Part shown: in pieces, positions 45,915 to 53,930 of the stretch | How the letters are laid out: each line of letters begins with the position of its first letter | Position numbering within the stretch: position 1 is the stretch's first letter | Source of the DNA: Kocuria turfanensis | GTDB lineage: Bacteria > Actinomycetota > Actinomycetes > Actinomycetales > Micrococcaceae | Assembly (NCBI RefSeq): GCF_001580365.1 | Contig: NZ_CP014480.1 | Location: 2,813,981-2,877,980, forward strand | DNA length: 64,000 nucleotides | Direction of reading: 5' to 3' | Position numbers and translations under genes: made by a program | The notes under the pieces: model-generated | What the model saw: only the letters and a program-made list of their open reading frames with translations | Databases searched by the model: none | What the model was told of the DNA's origin: nothing

Positions 45915-46691
45915 TCAGGCGCGGAAGGTCAGCTCGGTGCAGAGGTCGTCGCCGAGCTGGAAGCGGCGCACCGGGGCCCGCAGCGCCCCGGAGAGGTGGT
46001 CCGCGCCGCGGAACCTGATGCCGGGCACGCCGTCGCCGATGAGCATGGGCGCGGTGGTGAGGTAGAGCCGGTGCAGCGTCCCGGCCTCGAGGAAACCCGA
46101 GACCGTGCGTCCCCCGCCCTCCACGAGCACCCGGTCCAGGCCGCGGGCCGCGAGCGCGGCCAGCACGTCCTGCGGATCCAGCCGGCGAGGTGCGGCCGGC
46201 ACGCGCAGCACGACGACGTGCGGGGCGAGCTCCGCCGGCACGGCGGCGCCGGAGCCCACGACCCACACGGTGGGGGCCACGCCGTCGGTGAGCACGGCCG
46301 AGCCGGCCGGGGCGCGCGCCGAGGGGTCGAGGACCACCCGGGTGGGATGGCGTCCGGGCACCGCCCGGACGGTCAGCCGGCAGTCGTCGGCGGCGACCGT
46401 CCCGACCCCCACGACCACGGCGTCCACGAGCGCGCGCAGCCGGTGCAGGTGCTCCCGGTCCTCGGGGCCGGTCACGTACTCGGCGTGCCCGGTGCGCGAG
46501 GCGATGAACCCGTCCAGGCTCTGCCCGAGCTGGGCGATCACCAGCGGCCCCCGGTGCGCCACGAGGGGCCCGTAGCGTTCGGCGAGCTCCGGCCCGGCCG
46601 AGGGGTCCACCCGGCCGGCCAGCAGCTGCTCCCACGCCCCGGCGGCCCCGGCCGCGGGGGGTCCTGCCGCCGGGCGGGGGCTCCCGGTCAC
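45915..46691 (-). CDS. RibD C-terminal domain (pyrimidine reductase-like) protein
   Basis: A 258-residue dihydrofolate-reductase-fold protein with VIAQLGQSLDGFIASRTGHAEYVTGPEDREHLHRLRALVDAVVVGVGTVAADD, HPTRVVLDPSARAP, and DRVLVEGGGRTVSGFLEAG. These match the reductase half of RibD (5-amino-6-(5-phosphoribosylamino)uracil reductase). There is no deaminase domain and no riboflavin gene beside it, so it may be a stand-alone reductase acting on a different pyrimidine or pterin. It ends 4 bp from the next gene. Confidence 0.83.
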   Translation of the reverse strand: MTGSPRPAAGPPAAGAAGAWEQLLAGRVDPSAGPELAERYGPLVAHRGPLVIAQLGQSLDGFIASRTGHAEYVTGPEDREHLHRLRALVDAVVVGVGTVAADDCRLTVRAVPGRHPTRVVLDPSARAPAGSAVLTDGVAPTVWVVGSGAAVPAELAPHVVVLRVPAAPRRLDPQDVLAALAARGLDRVLVEGGGRTVSGFLEAGTLHRLYLTTAPMLIGDGVPGIRFRGADHLSGALRAPVRRFQLGDDLCTELTFRA

Positions 46692-46695
46692 GGGC

Positions 46696-47226
46696 TCAGC
46701 CCCGGGTGAGGAACCGGTCCCGGGCGGTCTCCCCGGCGATCGCCCGCAGCCGGTGGTACTGGTCGGCGGCGCCGGCCTCGAGGCCCCGCAGCTCCTCGGC
46801 GTCCAGGCGCGGATCCGACGGGGCGAGCTCGAGCAGGGTGACCCACATGCTGCGCTTGGCCACCACCAGGGACTGCAGCATCTCCAGCTCCCCGTGGGCG
46901 GCGATCCCCGCCCGTTCCCGGATCCGGCTCAGCGGGTTGAGCCGGGACGCGATGCCGGTGGCCGTGCCGAGCCCCTTGGCCACCTTGCGCCGGGTGGCGC
47001 CCAGCCGGTCGAGCATCGCCTCGAGGTGCCCGATGTCGTCCTGGATCTCCCGGACGAACCGGGCGAACCGGTCCTCGTAGGAGGTGCCGGCCCAGGTGCG
47101 GGCCGCCTCGTCGAAGAGCCGCACCCCGGACAGGGCGCCCATGTAGTGCCCGAGCATGTAGGCCTCGAGCTTGTCCCCCTGCAGCCGTGCCCCCTCGGTG
47201 CCGCCGGTCTCGACCTGCTCGCTCAT
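46696..47226 (-). CDS. Helical protein of unknown function, ferritin-like?
   Basis: A 176-residue, mostly helical protein: KLEAYMLGHYMGALSGVRLFDEAARTWAG, FVREIQDDIGHLEAMLDRLGATRRKVAKGLG, AAHGELEMLQSLVVAKRSMWVTLLE and GAADQYHRLRAIAGE. Spaced H/E pairs (DDIGHLE, HGELEML) recall four-helix ferritin-like proteins, but the family is not certain. ATG 47226 follows AGGAGAAGCAG. The gene lies 4 bp before the RibD-like gene and is probably co-transcribed with it. Confidence 0.65.
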   Translation of the reverse strand: MSEQVETGGTEGARLQGDKLEAYMLGHYMGALSGVRLFDEAARTWAGTSYEDRFARFVREIQDDIGHLEAMLDRLGATRRKVAKGLGTATGIASRLNPLSRIRERAGIAAHGELEMLQSLVVAKRSMWVTLLELAPSDPRLDAEELRGLEAGAADQYHRLRAIAGETARDRFLTRG

Positions 47227-47250
47227 CTGCTTCTCCTCTGGTCCTCTGCG

Positions 47251-47298
47251 CGTCTGCTGGTGCATCTGCTGGTGCGTCTGCTCGTGCGTGTACGGGTG
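47251..47298. repeat. Four 12-bp tandem repeats
   Basis: Units CGTCTGCTGGTG, CATCTGCTGGTG, CGTCTGCTCGTG and CGTGTACGGGTG lie at 47251-47298, just upstream of the helical-protein gene. Read in that gene's frame they would give His/Gln-rich HEQTHQQMHQQ units, but the ribosome-binding site places the start after them. Confidence 0.65.
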
Positions 47299-47486
47299 CG
47301 GGTGCGGATGCGTCCTGCGGGTCCGCGCGGGCGGCCCGGGTGCGCCGTCCGCCGCCGGGCCCCGCCGGCCGGGGCCGGTCCTCCAGCGTACTGACTGGGC
47401 CGCCGCGCCGGGAGGAGGTCCGGGCCGGGAGCGCCGGGGCCGCCGCCGCAGCACGACATCATAAGCGGTATGACTATCATGGGCGC

Positions 47487-47750
47487 ATGACTGAGAACCC
47501 GAACGGCACCCCGGACCCCGACGAGCAGGAGACCCTCGGCGCCTCCAGTCCCGAGCCGGGCAGCGGGCTCGACCGCGACCCGGACGAGTGGGCCACGGGC
47601 GAGGAGCCCATGACCAGCGCCCAGCGCAGCTATCTGGACACGCTGGCCCGCGAGGCCGGGGAGGAGCTGCCCGCGGACCTCACGAAGGCGGAGGCCTCCA
47701 AGCACATCAACCGCCTGCAGGACCGCAGCAAGCGCGTCCAGGACCAGTAG
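47487..47750 (+). CDS. DUF3072-family small acidic protein
   Basis: An 87-residue protein. The C-terminal half, EPMTSAQRSYLDTLAREAGEELPADLTKAEASKHINRLQDRSKRV, is the DUF3072 pattern; the N-terminal half is acidic and disordered. No function is known for the family. The start is probably leaderless: TATCAT (47475-47480) lies six bases from ATG 47487 and there is no ribosome-binding site. Confidence 0.78.
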   Translation: MTENPNGTPDPDEQETLGASSPEPGSGLDRDPDEWATGEEPMTSAQRSYLDTLAREAGEELPADLTKAEASKHINRLQDRSKRVQDQ

Positions 47751-47774
47751 GTCCGGGCGGGGAGGGAGAGCGCC

Positions 47775-48806
47775 GTGAAGATCGTCGTCCTGGGCGCCAC
47801 CGGCAACGTGGGCACCGCCCTGCTGCGGCGGCTGCACGCCGCCCCCGAGGTCACGCAGATCGTCGGGGTCTCCCGGGAGGGCCCGGAGCGGGACGGCGAG
47901 CCGTACGACGGCGTCGAGTGGCACACCGTCGACGTCGCCGAGAAGGAGTCCACCGGCCGGCTCGCGGAGATCCTGCGCGGGGCGGACGCGGTGGTCCACC
48001 TGGTGTGGCTGATCCGCCCCAACCGGGACTTCGCGCTCATGCACCGCACCAACGTCGACGGACTGGTCCACGTGCTCGACGCCGTCGTCCTGGCCGGCGT
48101 GCCCCAGGTCGTCTATCCGTCCTCCCTCGGCGCCTACAGCCGCGGCCCCAAGGACCGCCGCGTGGACGAGTCCTGGCCCGTGGGCGGGGTGGACACCTCC
48201 CACTACAACGTCCAGAAGGCCGAGACGGAGGCGCTGCTCAACCGGTTCGAGGAGGCCCACCCCGGGGTCGTGGTGACCCGGCTGCGGCCCGGCTTCCTGT
48301 TCCAGGCCGGCGCCGCCCCCGAGATCGGGGACTACTTCTTCGGCGCCCTCGTGCCCAAGGGTCTCATCGCCCGGCTGCGCCTGCCGGTGCTGCCGTTCCC
48401 GGAGAGGTTCCGCTTCCAGACCCTGCACACCGACGACGTCGCGGACGCGTTCTGGCGGGTCATCCAGCACCGCGCCGGCGGGGCGTTCAACGTCGCGGCC
48501 GAGCCCGTGCTCGGTCCCGACGGCGTGGCCCAGGTGCTCGGCGCCAAGCGCGTCCTGCCCGTTCCGCCGGCCCTCGTCCGGGCGCTGGTGGCGATCACCT
48601 ACCGGCTGCGGCTGCAGCCCACCGATCCCGGCTGGATCGACCTCGCCGACGCCGTGCCCGTCATGGACACCACGCGGATCCGCGAGGTGACGGGGTGGTC
48701 CGAGACCGTGAGCTCGCTCGAGGCGCTCCGGCAGCTCGTCGACCACCTCGACGGCCGCGAGGGCCTCGGCAACCGGGAGCACCGTCCCAAGTCGCCGCTG
48801 GTGTAG
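47775..48806 (+). CDS. NAD-dependent epimerase/dehydratase-like SDR
   Basis: A 343-residue extended SDR. The Rossmann motif is KIVVLGATGNVGTALLRR, and other landmarks are VVHLVWLIRPNRDFALMHRTNVDGLVHVLDA, VYPSSLGAYSRGPKD, and active-site Tyr-x-x-x-Lys in SHYNVQKAETE. Residues 210-320 include FQTLHTDDVADAFWRVI. The substrate is not identifiable; the family includes sugar-nucleotide epimerases and atypical reductases. GTG 47775 lies 24 bp after the DUF3072 gene with a GGGAGGGAGA site. Confidence 0.85.
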   Translation: MKIVVLGATGNVGTALLRRLHAAPEVTQIVGVSREGPERDGEPYDGVEWHTVDVAEKESTGRLAEILRGADAVVHLVWLIRPNRDFALMHRTNVDGLVHVLDAVVLAGVPQVVYPSSLGAYSRGPKDRRVDESWPVGGVDTSHYNVQKAETEALLNRFEEAHPGVVVTRLRPGFLFQAGAAPEIGDYFFGALVPKGLIARLRLPVLPFPERFRFQTLHTDDVADAFWRVIQHRAGGAFNVAAEPVLGPDGVAQVLGAKRVLPVPPALVRALVAITYRLRLQPTDPGWIDLADAVPVMDTTRIREVTGWSETVSSLEALRQLVDHLDGREGLGNREHRPKSPLV

Positions 48807-48909
48807 GCCCGGCGGGGATCCCGGAAGCTCGCGATGACCGCGTCCGGTTCCACGTTCGACCCGCCGTCCACCCCGGCGCCGCTGCGCCGCAACGAGGTGG
48901 TCCTGCCCG

Positions 48910-50379
48910 TCAGTGATCCCGGCGCCGGAGCAGGGCCAGCGCCGCGCTGATCAGCACCATGGCGCAGGCCGCGCCGATCGCGGCGGCGAAGGCGCCCCGG
49001 TGCCCGGCGGTCTCGGCCACGAGCCCGGCCAGCGCCGCCCCCACGGCCGTGCCCAGCACCACCCCGCTCGCCAGCATCGTCATGACCGTGCCCAGCCGCT
49101 CCGGGCGGGCGACGTCCCCGCCGATCGTGTAGATCGTGACCATGGTGGGGCCCACGGGCAGGCCGACGAGCAGCAGCACCGCGAGCATCGGCACGATGTC
49201 GCCGGGCAGGAGGAACAGCAGGCTCAGGACGGCCATGGCGCCCGCGCTGGCCACCCAGCGGGCGGCGGGCCGGAAGCGCTGCGGCCACCAGGCCACGGAC
49301 AGGGCCGCGGCCGCGGAGCTGATGCCCAGCACGGCGTAGAGCAGCCCGGCAGCGCTCTGGGCGCCGAACTCGCCGCCGAAGGCGCTCAGCGCGTTCTGCA
49401 CGGCCCCGAAGAACGTGCCCATGGCCACCATCCCGAGCACGGGGAGCAGGACGAGGACCCGGTCCCGGCCGGGACCGGGCGCGGCCGCCGCCCGGCGCCG
49501 CGGTCGAGGAGCGGCCGGCGCCGCGCGGTGCGTGGGGTGCACGGCGAAGCACGAGACCATGGTGAGGGTCAGCACGGCGGCCAGGACGAAGGGGGTCCAC
49601 GGGGCGAGCAGGGACGCCAGCAGGCCCACGAGGGCGGGGCCGAGCACGAAGGTCAGCTCGTCGGCGGTGGACTCGTAGGACAGCGCGGTGTCCAGCTCCT
49701 GCCGGTCGCCCCCGGTCAGCCCGCGCCAGCGGACCCGGGCGAGCGGGCCCACCTGGGGGCAGGTGGCGCCCACCAGCAGCGCCGCCGCCACGAGCAGCGG
49801 CACGGCCGGCCCGGCCGGGTCCGTGCCGGCGTGGGCGGTGACCAGCAGCACGCCGATGGCCACCGTGTGGGCGAGGGCCGAGACCAGCAGCACCGCCCGC
49901 TGGCCCACCCGGTCGGCGAGGTGGCCCATCAGGGGCCCGCCCAGGGCCGATCCGATCCCGACGGCGCCGGCGGCCGCCCCGCCCACGGCGTAGGAGCCGG
50001 TGACGGCGGTGGCGAGGGTCAGGGCCCCGACGGTGATCATGGCCAGGGGCAGGCGGGCCACGAAGGCGATCGGCAGGAAGCCCCGGCCGCCCAGCTCGAG
50101 GAGCCGCCCGTAGCGGCCGCCGGAGCGTCGCGCGGCCCGGCGGCCGGTGCCGCGGCGCCGCTCGGCGGCCCGTTCCGCGGCGGGTTGCTCGGCGGCGGTC
50201 GGCACGGCGGCGGTCGGCACGGTGGCGGTCGGCACGGTGGTGGGCTGCTCGGCGGTGGGCTGCTCGGTGGCGGGCTGCTCGGTGGCAGGGGACTCCGTCG
50301 CACGGCGGGCGGCGGGATGGCCCACCGGGGCCTCGGAGGTCGTGCCGACGGGGGCGGAGGGGGAGTGCAGGGGGTTCAC
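48910..50379 (-). CDS. MFS transporter with a repetitive N-terminus
   Basis: A 489-residue major facilitator with about 12 helices from residue 100 on (SALGGPLMGHLADRVGQRAVLL is the loop 2-3 motif). The first 95 residues are a disordered extension; residues 31-65 or so come from seven 15-bp tandem units (ATEQP/TVPTA pentapeptides) followed by an Arg-rich stretch (ERRRGTGRRAARR). The substrate is unknown; drug efflux types look similar. GTG 50379 is the start. Confidence 0.85.
   Translation of the reverse strand: MNPLHSPSAPVGTTSEAPVGHPAARRATESPATEQPATEQPTAEQPTTVPTATVPTAAVPTAAEQPAAERAAERRRGTGRRAARRSGGRYGRLLELGGRGFLPIAFVARLPLAMITVGALTLATAVTGSYAVGGAAAGAVGIGSALGGPLMGHLADRVGQRAVLLVSALAHTVAIGVLLVTAHAGTDPAGPAVPLLVAAALLVGATCPQVGPLARVRWRGLTGGDRQELDTALSYESTADELTFVLGPALVGLLASLLAPWTPFVLAAVLTLTMVSCFAVHPTHRAAPAAPRPRRRAAAAPGPGRDRVLVLLPVLGMVAMGTFFGAVQNALSAFGGEFGAQSAAGLLYAVLGISSAAAALSVAWWPQRFRPAARWVASAGAMAVLSLLFLLPGDIVPMLAVLLLVGLPVGPTMVTIYTIGGDVARPERLGTVMTMLASGVVLGTAVGAALAGLVAETAGHRGAFAAAIGAACAMVLISAALALLRRRDH
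50183..50287 (-). repeat. Seven 15-bp tandem repeats in the MFS gene
   Basis: Seven contiguous 15-bp units (consensus GTCGGCACGGTGGCG, with GGCTGCTCGG variants) encode pentapeptides TATVP/ATEQP. They preserve frame at any copy number. Confidence 0.72.
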
Positions 50380-50448
50380 GGGTGTCCTCGAAGACTGTGC
50401 GCACCGTCCCCCCTCCCGGTGCGCCCGACCCGGACGAACGTGCCCAGT

Positions 50449-51390
50449 CTACCCGGCGGCCGGGCGCAGGGAACGGTCCCCGGAGGTGACCTCCGCCGCG
50501 CCCACCTCCGAGGAGACGTACAGGCACGGGCGGTCCTCGGGGACCGTGGCGCAGACCGTCGCCGCCGTCAGCTCCTCGGGGTCGCGCTCGTCGGCGCCGG
50601 CCACCGCGGGGGTCCACCACTCGGCGTCCGGGACCGAGGCCTCGATCGCGCCCGCGCCGGTGGTGATCGCCACCCGCCGCGGGGCGTCGCCGAGGATCCG
50701 CACCTCGGTGGCCCCCACCTCCGTGTGCACGTCCACGTCCTCGCGCACCCGGGCGCCGTCGACCAGGACGGTGCCCACCTCCGAGGCCGCCCACAGGCTC
50801 CGGGCGCTGCCGCCCATCTGCACCACGCCGGCCTCGGTGTCGAGCCGGACGTCGCCGAAGTCGCCCCGGGCGGAGAGGGTCCCGGCGTCGCCGGAGAGCC
50901 GCAGGTCCACGGGGTCGTCGTCGGCCGGGACCGTGACCCGCACCTGCATCCCGCCGCCGGTGCCGATCCAGGACCCGGTCGGGGGAGCCGTCACGGTCAG
51001 CCGCCCGTCCTGCACCAGCGGCTCGGGCGCCCGGTCCAGGCCGATGCCGGCGTACACGGCCTCGACCCGCAGATCGGGCACGTCGGCGGTCACGACCTCG
51101 ACCACGGCGGAGCGGCCGTCGACGGCGACGGTGTCCACGGGCGCGGTCACGGTCGTGTCCACCCGCCGCTCCTCGATCGACAGCGACGCGGCCATGGCCG
51201 CCCCGCCGCCGGCGAGCAGCAACAGGGCCCCCAGGCCGCCGAGCACGGCGGTGGGGACGAGCCAGGCGGTGCGCTCGTTCGGCCCGACGGCGTCCGGGGC
51301 GGGGCGCTGCGGGAGGTCGTGGGGGGTGTCGTGGGCGGCGTCGTGGGCGGCGGGCTGCCCGGGGACGGGGTGCTCGGGGTGGGTGCTCAT
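50449..51390 (-). CDS. Membrane-anchored DUF4097-like beta-helix protein
   Basis: A 313-residue protein. Residues 1-40 are a His/Pro-rich cytoplasmic tail, 43-68 form one membrane helix (TAWLVPTAVLGGLGALLLLAGGGAAMAA), and the rest is extracytoplasmic beta-rich sequence with repeating VRLDTEAGVVQMGG/TEVGATEVRILG units as in the DUF4097 adhesin-like fold. Its ATG overlaps the response regulator stop by four bases, so it belongs to that two-component unit. It may modulate the membrane kinase, but this is inference. Confidence 0.78.
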   Translation of the reverse strand: MSTHPEHPVPGQPAAHDAAHDTPHDLPQRPAPDAVGPNERTAWLVPTAVLGGLGALLLLAGGGAAMAASLSIEERRVDTTVTAPVDTVAVDGRSAVVEVVTADVPDLRVEAVYAGIGLDRAPEPLVQDGRLTVTAPPTGSWIGTGGGMQVRVTVPADDDPVDLRLSGDAGTLSARGDFGDVRLDTEAGVVQMGGSARSLWAASEVGTVLVDGARVREDVDVHTEVGATEVRILGDAPRRVAITTGAGAIEASVPDAEWWTPAVAGADERDPEELTAATVCATVPEDRPCLYVSSEVGAAEVTSGDRSLRPAAG

Positions 51391-52091
51391 GGCCGGAACT
51401 CCTGGTGGGGCGGGTGGACGGACGTGGGGTGGCCGGGCCCGGGGTCGGGGTAGCCGAGGTAGCGCAGGACCGCGCGGACGCGGCGGTTGCCGCCGTCCTC
51501 GTGCGCGAGGCCGAGCTTGGTGAACACGGACCGGATGTGCTTCTCCACCGAGGACTCGGTGAGGAACAGGTTCGCGGCGATCGAGGCGTTGGACAGGCCC
51601 TGGGCCATCAGCCCGAGCACCTCGTGCTCCCGCGGGGAGAGCAGCTCCAGGTCCTGCCGGTGCCGCGAGCGCACCAGCAGCTGGGAGACCACCTCCGGGT
51701 CCAGGACGGTGCCGCCGGCACCGACCGTTCCCACGGACTCGAGGAACTGGTCGACGTCGGCCACCCGGTCCTTGAGCAGGTAGCCCAGCCCGTCCCGGCG
51801 GGAGGCGATCAGCTCGGAGGCGTAGCGCTCCTCGACGTACTGGGAGAGCACGAGCACCGCGATCCGCGGGTGCTGCGAGCGGACGAGGACGGCGGCGCGG
51901 ATCCCCTCGTCCGTGAAGGTCGGCGGCAGCCGCACGTCCACCAGGGCGAAGTCCGGCTCGTGCTGCTCGACGGCCTTCAGCAGGCCCTCCGCGGTGTCCA
52001 CGTCGGCGACCACCTCGTGCCCGGCCTCGGTGAGCAGGCGGACCAGGCCCGCGCGCAGGAGGACGGCGTCCTCGGCGATGACGATGCGCAT
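51387..52091 (-). CDS. NarL-family response regulator
   Basis: A 234-residue regulator. The receiver has MRIVIAEDAVLLRAGL, phospho-acceptor Asp in DFALVDVRLPP (about 55) and YLLKDRV. The LuxR HTH is LSPREHEVLGLMAQGLSNASIAANLFLTESSVEKHIRSVFTKLGL. It overlaps the kinase stop by one base and the DUF4097-like gene by four. The C-terminal 30 residues are Pro/His-rich and extend beyond the domain. Confidence 0.88.
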   Translation of the reverse strand: MRIVIAEDAVLLRAGLVRLLTEAGHEVVADVDTAEGLLKAVEQHEPDFALVDVRLPPTFTDEGIRAAVLVRSQHPRIAVLVLSQYVEERYASELIASRRDGLGYLLKDRVADVDQFLESVGTVGAGGTVLDPEVVSQLLVRSRHRQDLELLSPREHEVLGLMAQGLSNASIAANLFLTESSVEKHIRSVFTKLGLAHEDGGNRRVRAVLRYLGYPDPGPGHPTSVHPPHQEFRP

Positions 52092-53506
52092 CAGGATCCC
52101 TCCCCCCGGGCGACCGGCAGCTCCACGGTCAGCTCGGTCGGCCCGCCCGCGGGCGAGTCGAGGAAGAAGTGCCCGCCCGCGGAGCGGATCCGGTCCGCGA
52201 TCCCGGACAGCCCGCCGCCGGGGACCACCACGGCACCGCCGCGGCCGTCGTCGGCGATCCGGGCGACCACCCGGGTGCCCCCGGCGGGGTCGGACTCGAG
52301 CCCGACCCGCACCGAGGCGGCGTCCGCCCCGGAGTGCTTGACGACGTTGGCCAGGCCCTCGGAGACCGCGAAGTACACGGCCGCCTCGGTCTCGGGGGCC
52401 AGGCGGGGCACGCGCACGTCCACGGCGACCGGCACGGGCGACTGGGCGGCCACCGCGGACAGGGCCGCGTCCAGGCCCCGGTCCTCCAGCACGGCCGGGT
52501 GGAAGCCCCGGGCCAGGCGGCGCAGCTCCGTGATCGCGGCCTTCGTCGTGGCGTGCGCCTCGCCGATGAGGTCCTTCGCCCCGGCGGGGTCGTGGTCGAT
52601 CCGCCGCTGGGCCATCGACAGGTTCATGGCCACGGACACCAGCTGCGGCTGCACGCCGTCGTGCAGGTCGCGCTCGATCCGGGAGCGCTCGGTCCGGGCC
52701 CCGCGGACGGCGGTCTCCCGGGCCGCCGCGGCCTCGGCGGCCCGCCGGCGCAGCTCCGCCGCCTCGTCCACGCGCAGCAGCAGCCGGGACAGGCCCCGGT
52801 GGGCGGCCACGGAGAGCACGAGCAGGAGCACCCCGAGCAGCGCGAGCGTGATCCCGGCCAGCGCCACGGCCCAGTCCGGCCACGTGCCGACCAGCTCGGA
52901 GGGCCAGACCGGGTTGGACTCCGCGGCGTAGAGGGGGGCCAGGGCCAGCGCCACGGCGGCGCCGGTGCCGGCGAGGGCGCCGACCGCCACCCAGCCCAGG
53001 ACCGTGGTCAGGAGCAGGTGCAGCAGGCCGGTCCAGAACGCGGGGTCGGAGACGTCCAGCCACCACTGGTGCGGGATCCGCCACCCGTCGGCGCGCGGGG
53101 AGCGGCGCCGGTGCGGGGCCGGCAGGTGCAGCCCGAACGCCGCCTGCGTCCGGCGGCGCTCGACCCACTCGATCCCGCGGACGGCGTAGATCGCGGCGAC
53201 CAGCAGCACCACGCCCACGAGGGCGGCGAGCGAGGCGAGGCCCGCGGTGACCAGGGACACGAGGGCGGTCAGCCACAGGGTGCCGAGGGCGGCGTCGACC
53301 ACCAGGTCGGTGCCGCCGAAGAACAGGGTCCTGGCGGACCACGGCCCCCACTCGCGGCCGCCGGTGCCGCCGGCGGGGACGGCGGGCCGGGACCCGGAAG
53401 CGGCGCGGTGGGCGGCGCCGTCGGCCGCCGTCCCGGGGTCGGAGGTGTGCCCGGCGCCGCTCCACGGTGCGGGCGGCAGGGGCCGGGTCTCGTGCGGTGT
53501 GCTCAT
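52091..53506 (-). CDS. NarL-type sensor histidine kinase
   Basis: A 471-residue kinase with a 55-residue Pro/Ala-rich cytoplasmic head, about five membrane segments between 58 and 245, a coiled linker (RRRAAEAAAARETA), a HisKA_3 phosphoacceptor (RIERDLHDGVQPQLVSVAMNLSMA), an HATPase N box (GLANVVKHSGA) and GGGLSGIADRIRSAGG. The N-terminal membrane part has a PspC/LiaS-like arrangement with no extracellular sensor domain, so the sensor may be the membrane itself or the DUF4097-like partner. ATG 53506 chosen. Confidence 0.86.
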   Translation of the reverse strand: MSTPHETRPLPPAPWSGAGHTSDPGTAADGAAHRAASGSRPAVPAGGTGGREWGPWSARTLFFGGTDLVVDAALGTLWLTALVSLVTAGLASLAALVGVVLLVAAIYAVRGIEWVERRRTQAAFGLHLPAPHRRRSPRADGWRIPHQWWLDVSDPAFWTGLLHLLLTTVLGWVAVGALAGTGAAVALALAPLYAAESNPVWPSELVGTWPDWAVALAGITLALLGVLLLVLSVAAHRGLSRLLLRVDEAAELRRRAAEAAAARETAVRGARTERSRIERDLHDGVQPQLVSVAMNLSMAQRRIDHDPAGAKDLIGEAHATTKAAITELRRLARGFHPAVLEDRGLDAALSAVAAQSPVPVAVDVRVPRLAPETEAAVYFAVSEGLANVVKHSGADAASVRVGLESDPAGGTRVVARIADDGRGGAVVVPGGGLSGIADRIRSAGGHFFLDSPAGGPTELTVELPVARGEGS

Positions 53507-53930
53507 GGCTCTCACGCTACGGTCGGCCGGCTCCTCCCGACTGCGACGTTCTCCACCTGTTACGGGTGGGGTTTTCCGCACCGCCGCGGCCCGGCCCGGG
53601 GAGGCCGCCTCCCGCCGACGGGCGGCCGACCCGTCCGGCGGTGCACCGCACCGCGCCGTCATGTGACGCATGTCATTGACCTGGATCACATTTTTCCCTA
53701 CCGTTTTCATTAGTTAGAAGCAGGTTTCCACGATGCGGTAAATGTCGGGTCGATCCTCGGTCCGGCGTCCTCGGCGCGACCACCCGGCCTCTGCCCCTCG
53801 CGCTGCGCCGCACTCCTCCCGCGGCCCCGGAGCACGACCGGGTGCCCGCCCGCACCTGTCGTCCCTGCGCACTCCGGCGGGAACGGCGCCCCGGGCGGCG
53901 GCCGCGCCGATCGTCGCAAGGAGGCGACCG
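53507..53930 (+). promoter_or_regulatory. Promoter, CRP-like sites and leader of the dehydrogenase gene
   Basis: In this 424-bp gap the plus strand carries -35 TTGACC (53676-53681), 17-bp spacer, -10 TACCGT (53699-53704). Two CRP-like sites overlap: TGTGACGCATGTCAT (53662-53676) and ATTGACCTGGATCACA (53675-53690), the second centred about 28 bp from the start and the first about 42. The remaining 220 nt are an untranslated leader ending in AAGGAGGCGACCG. I see no gene. Confidence 0.5.
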
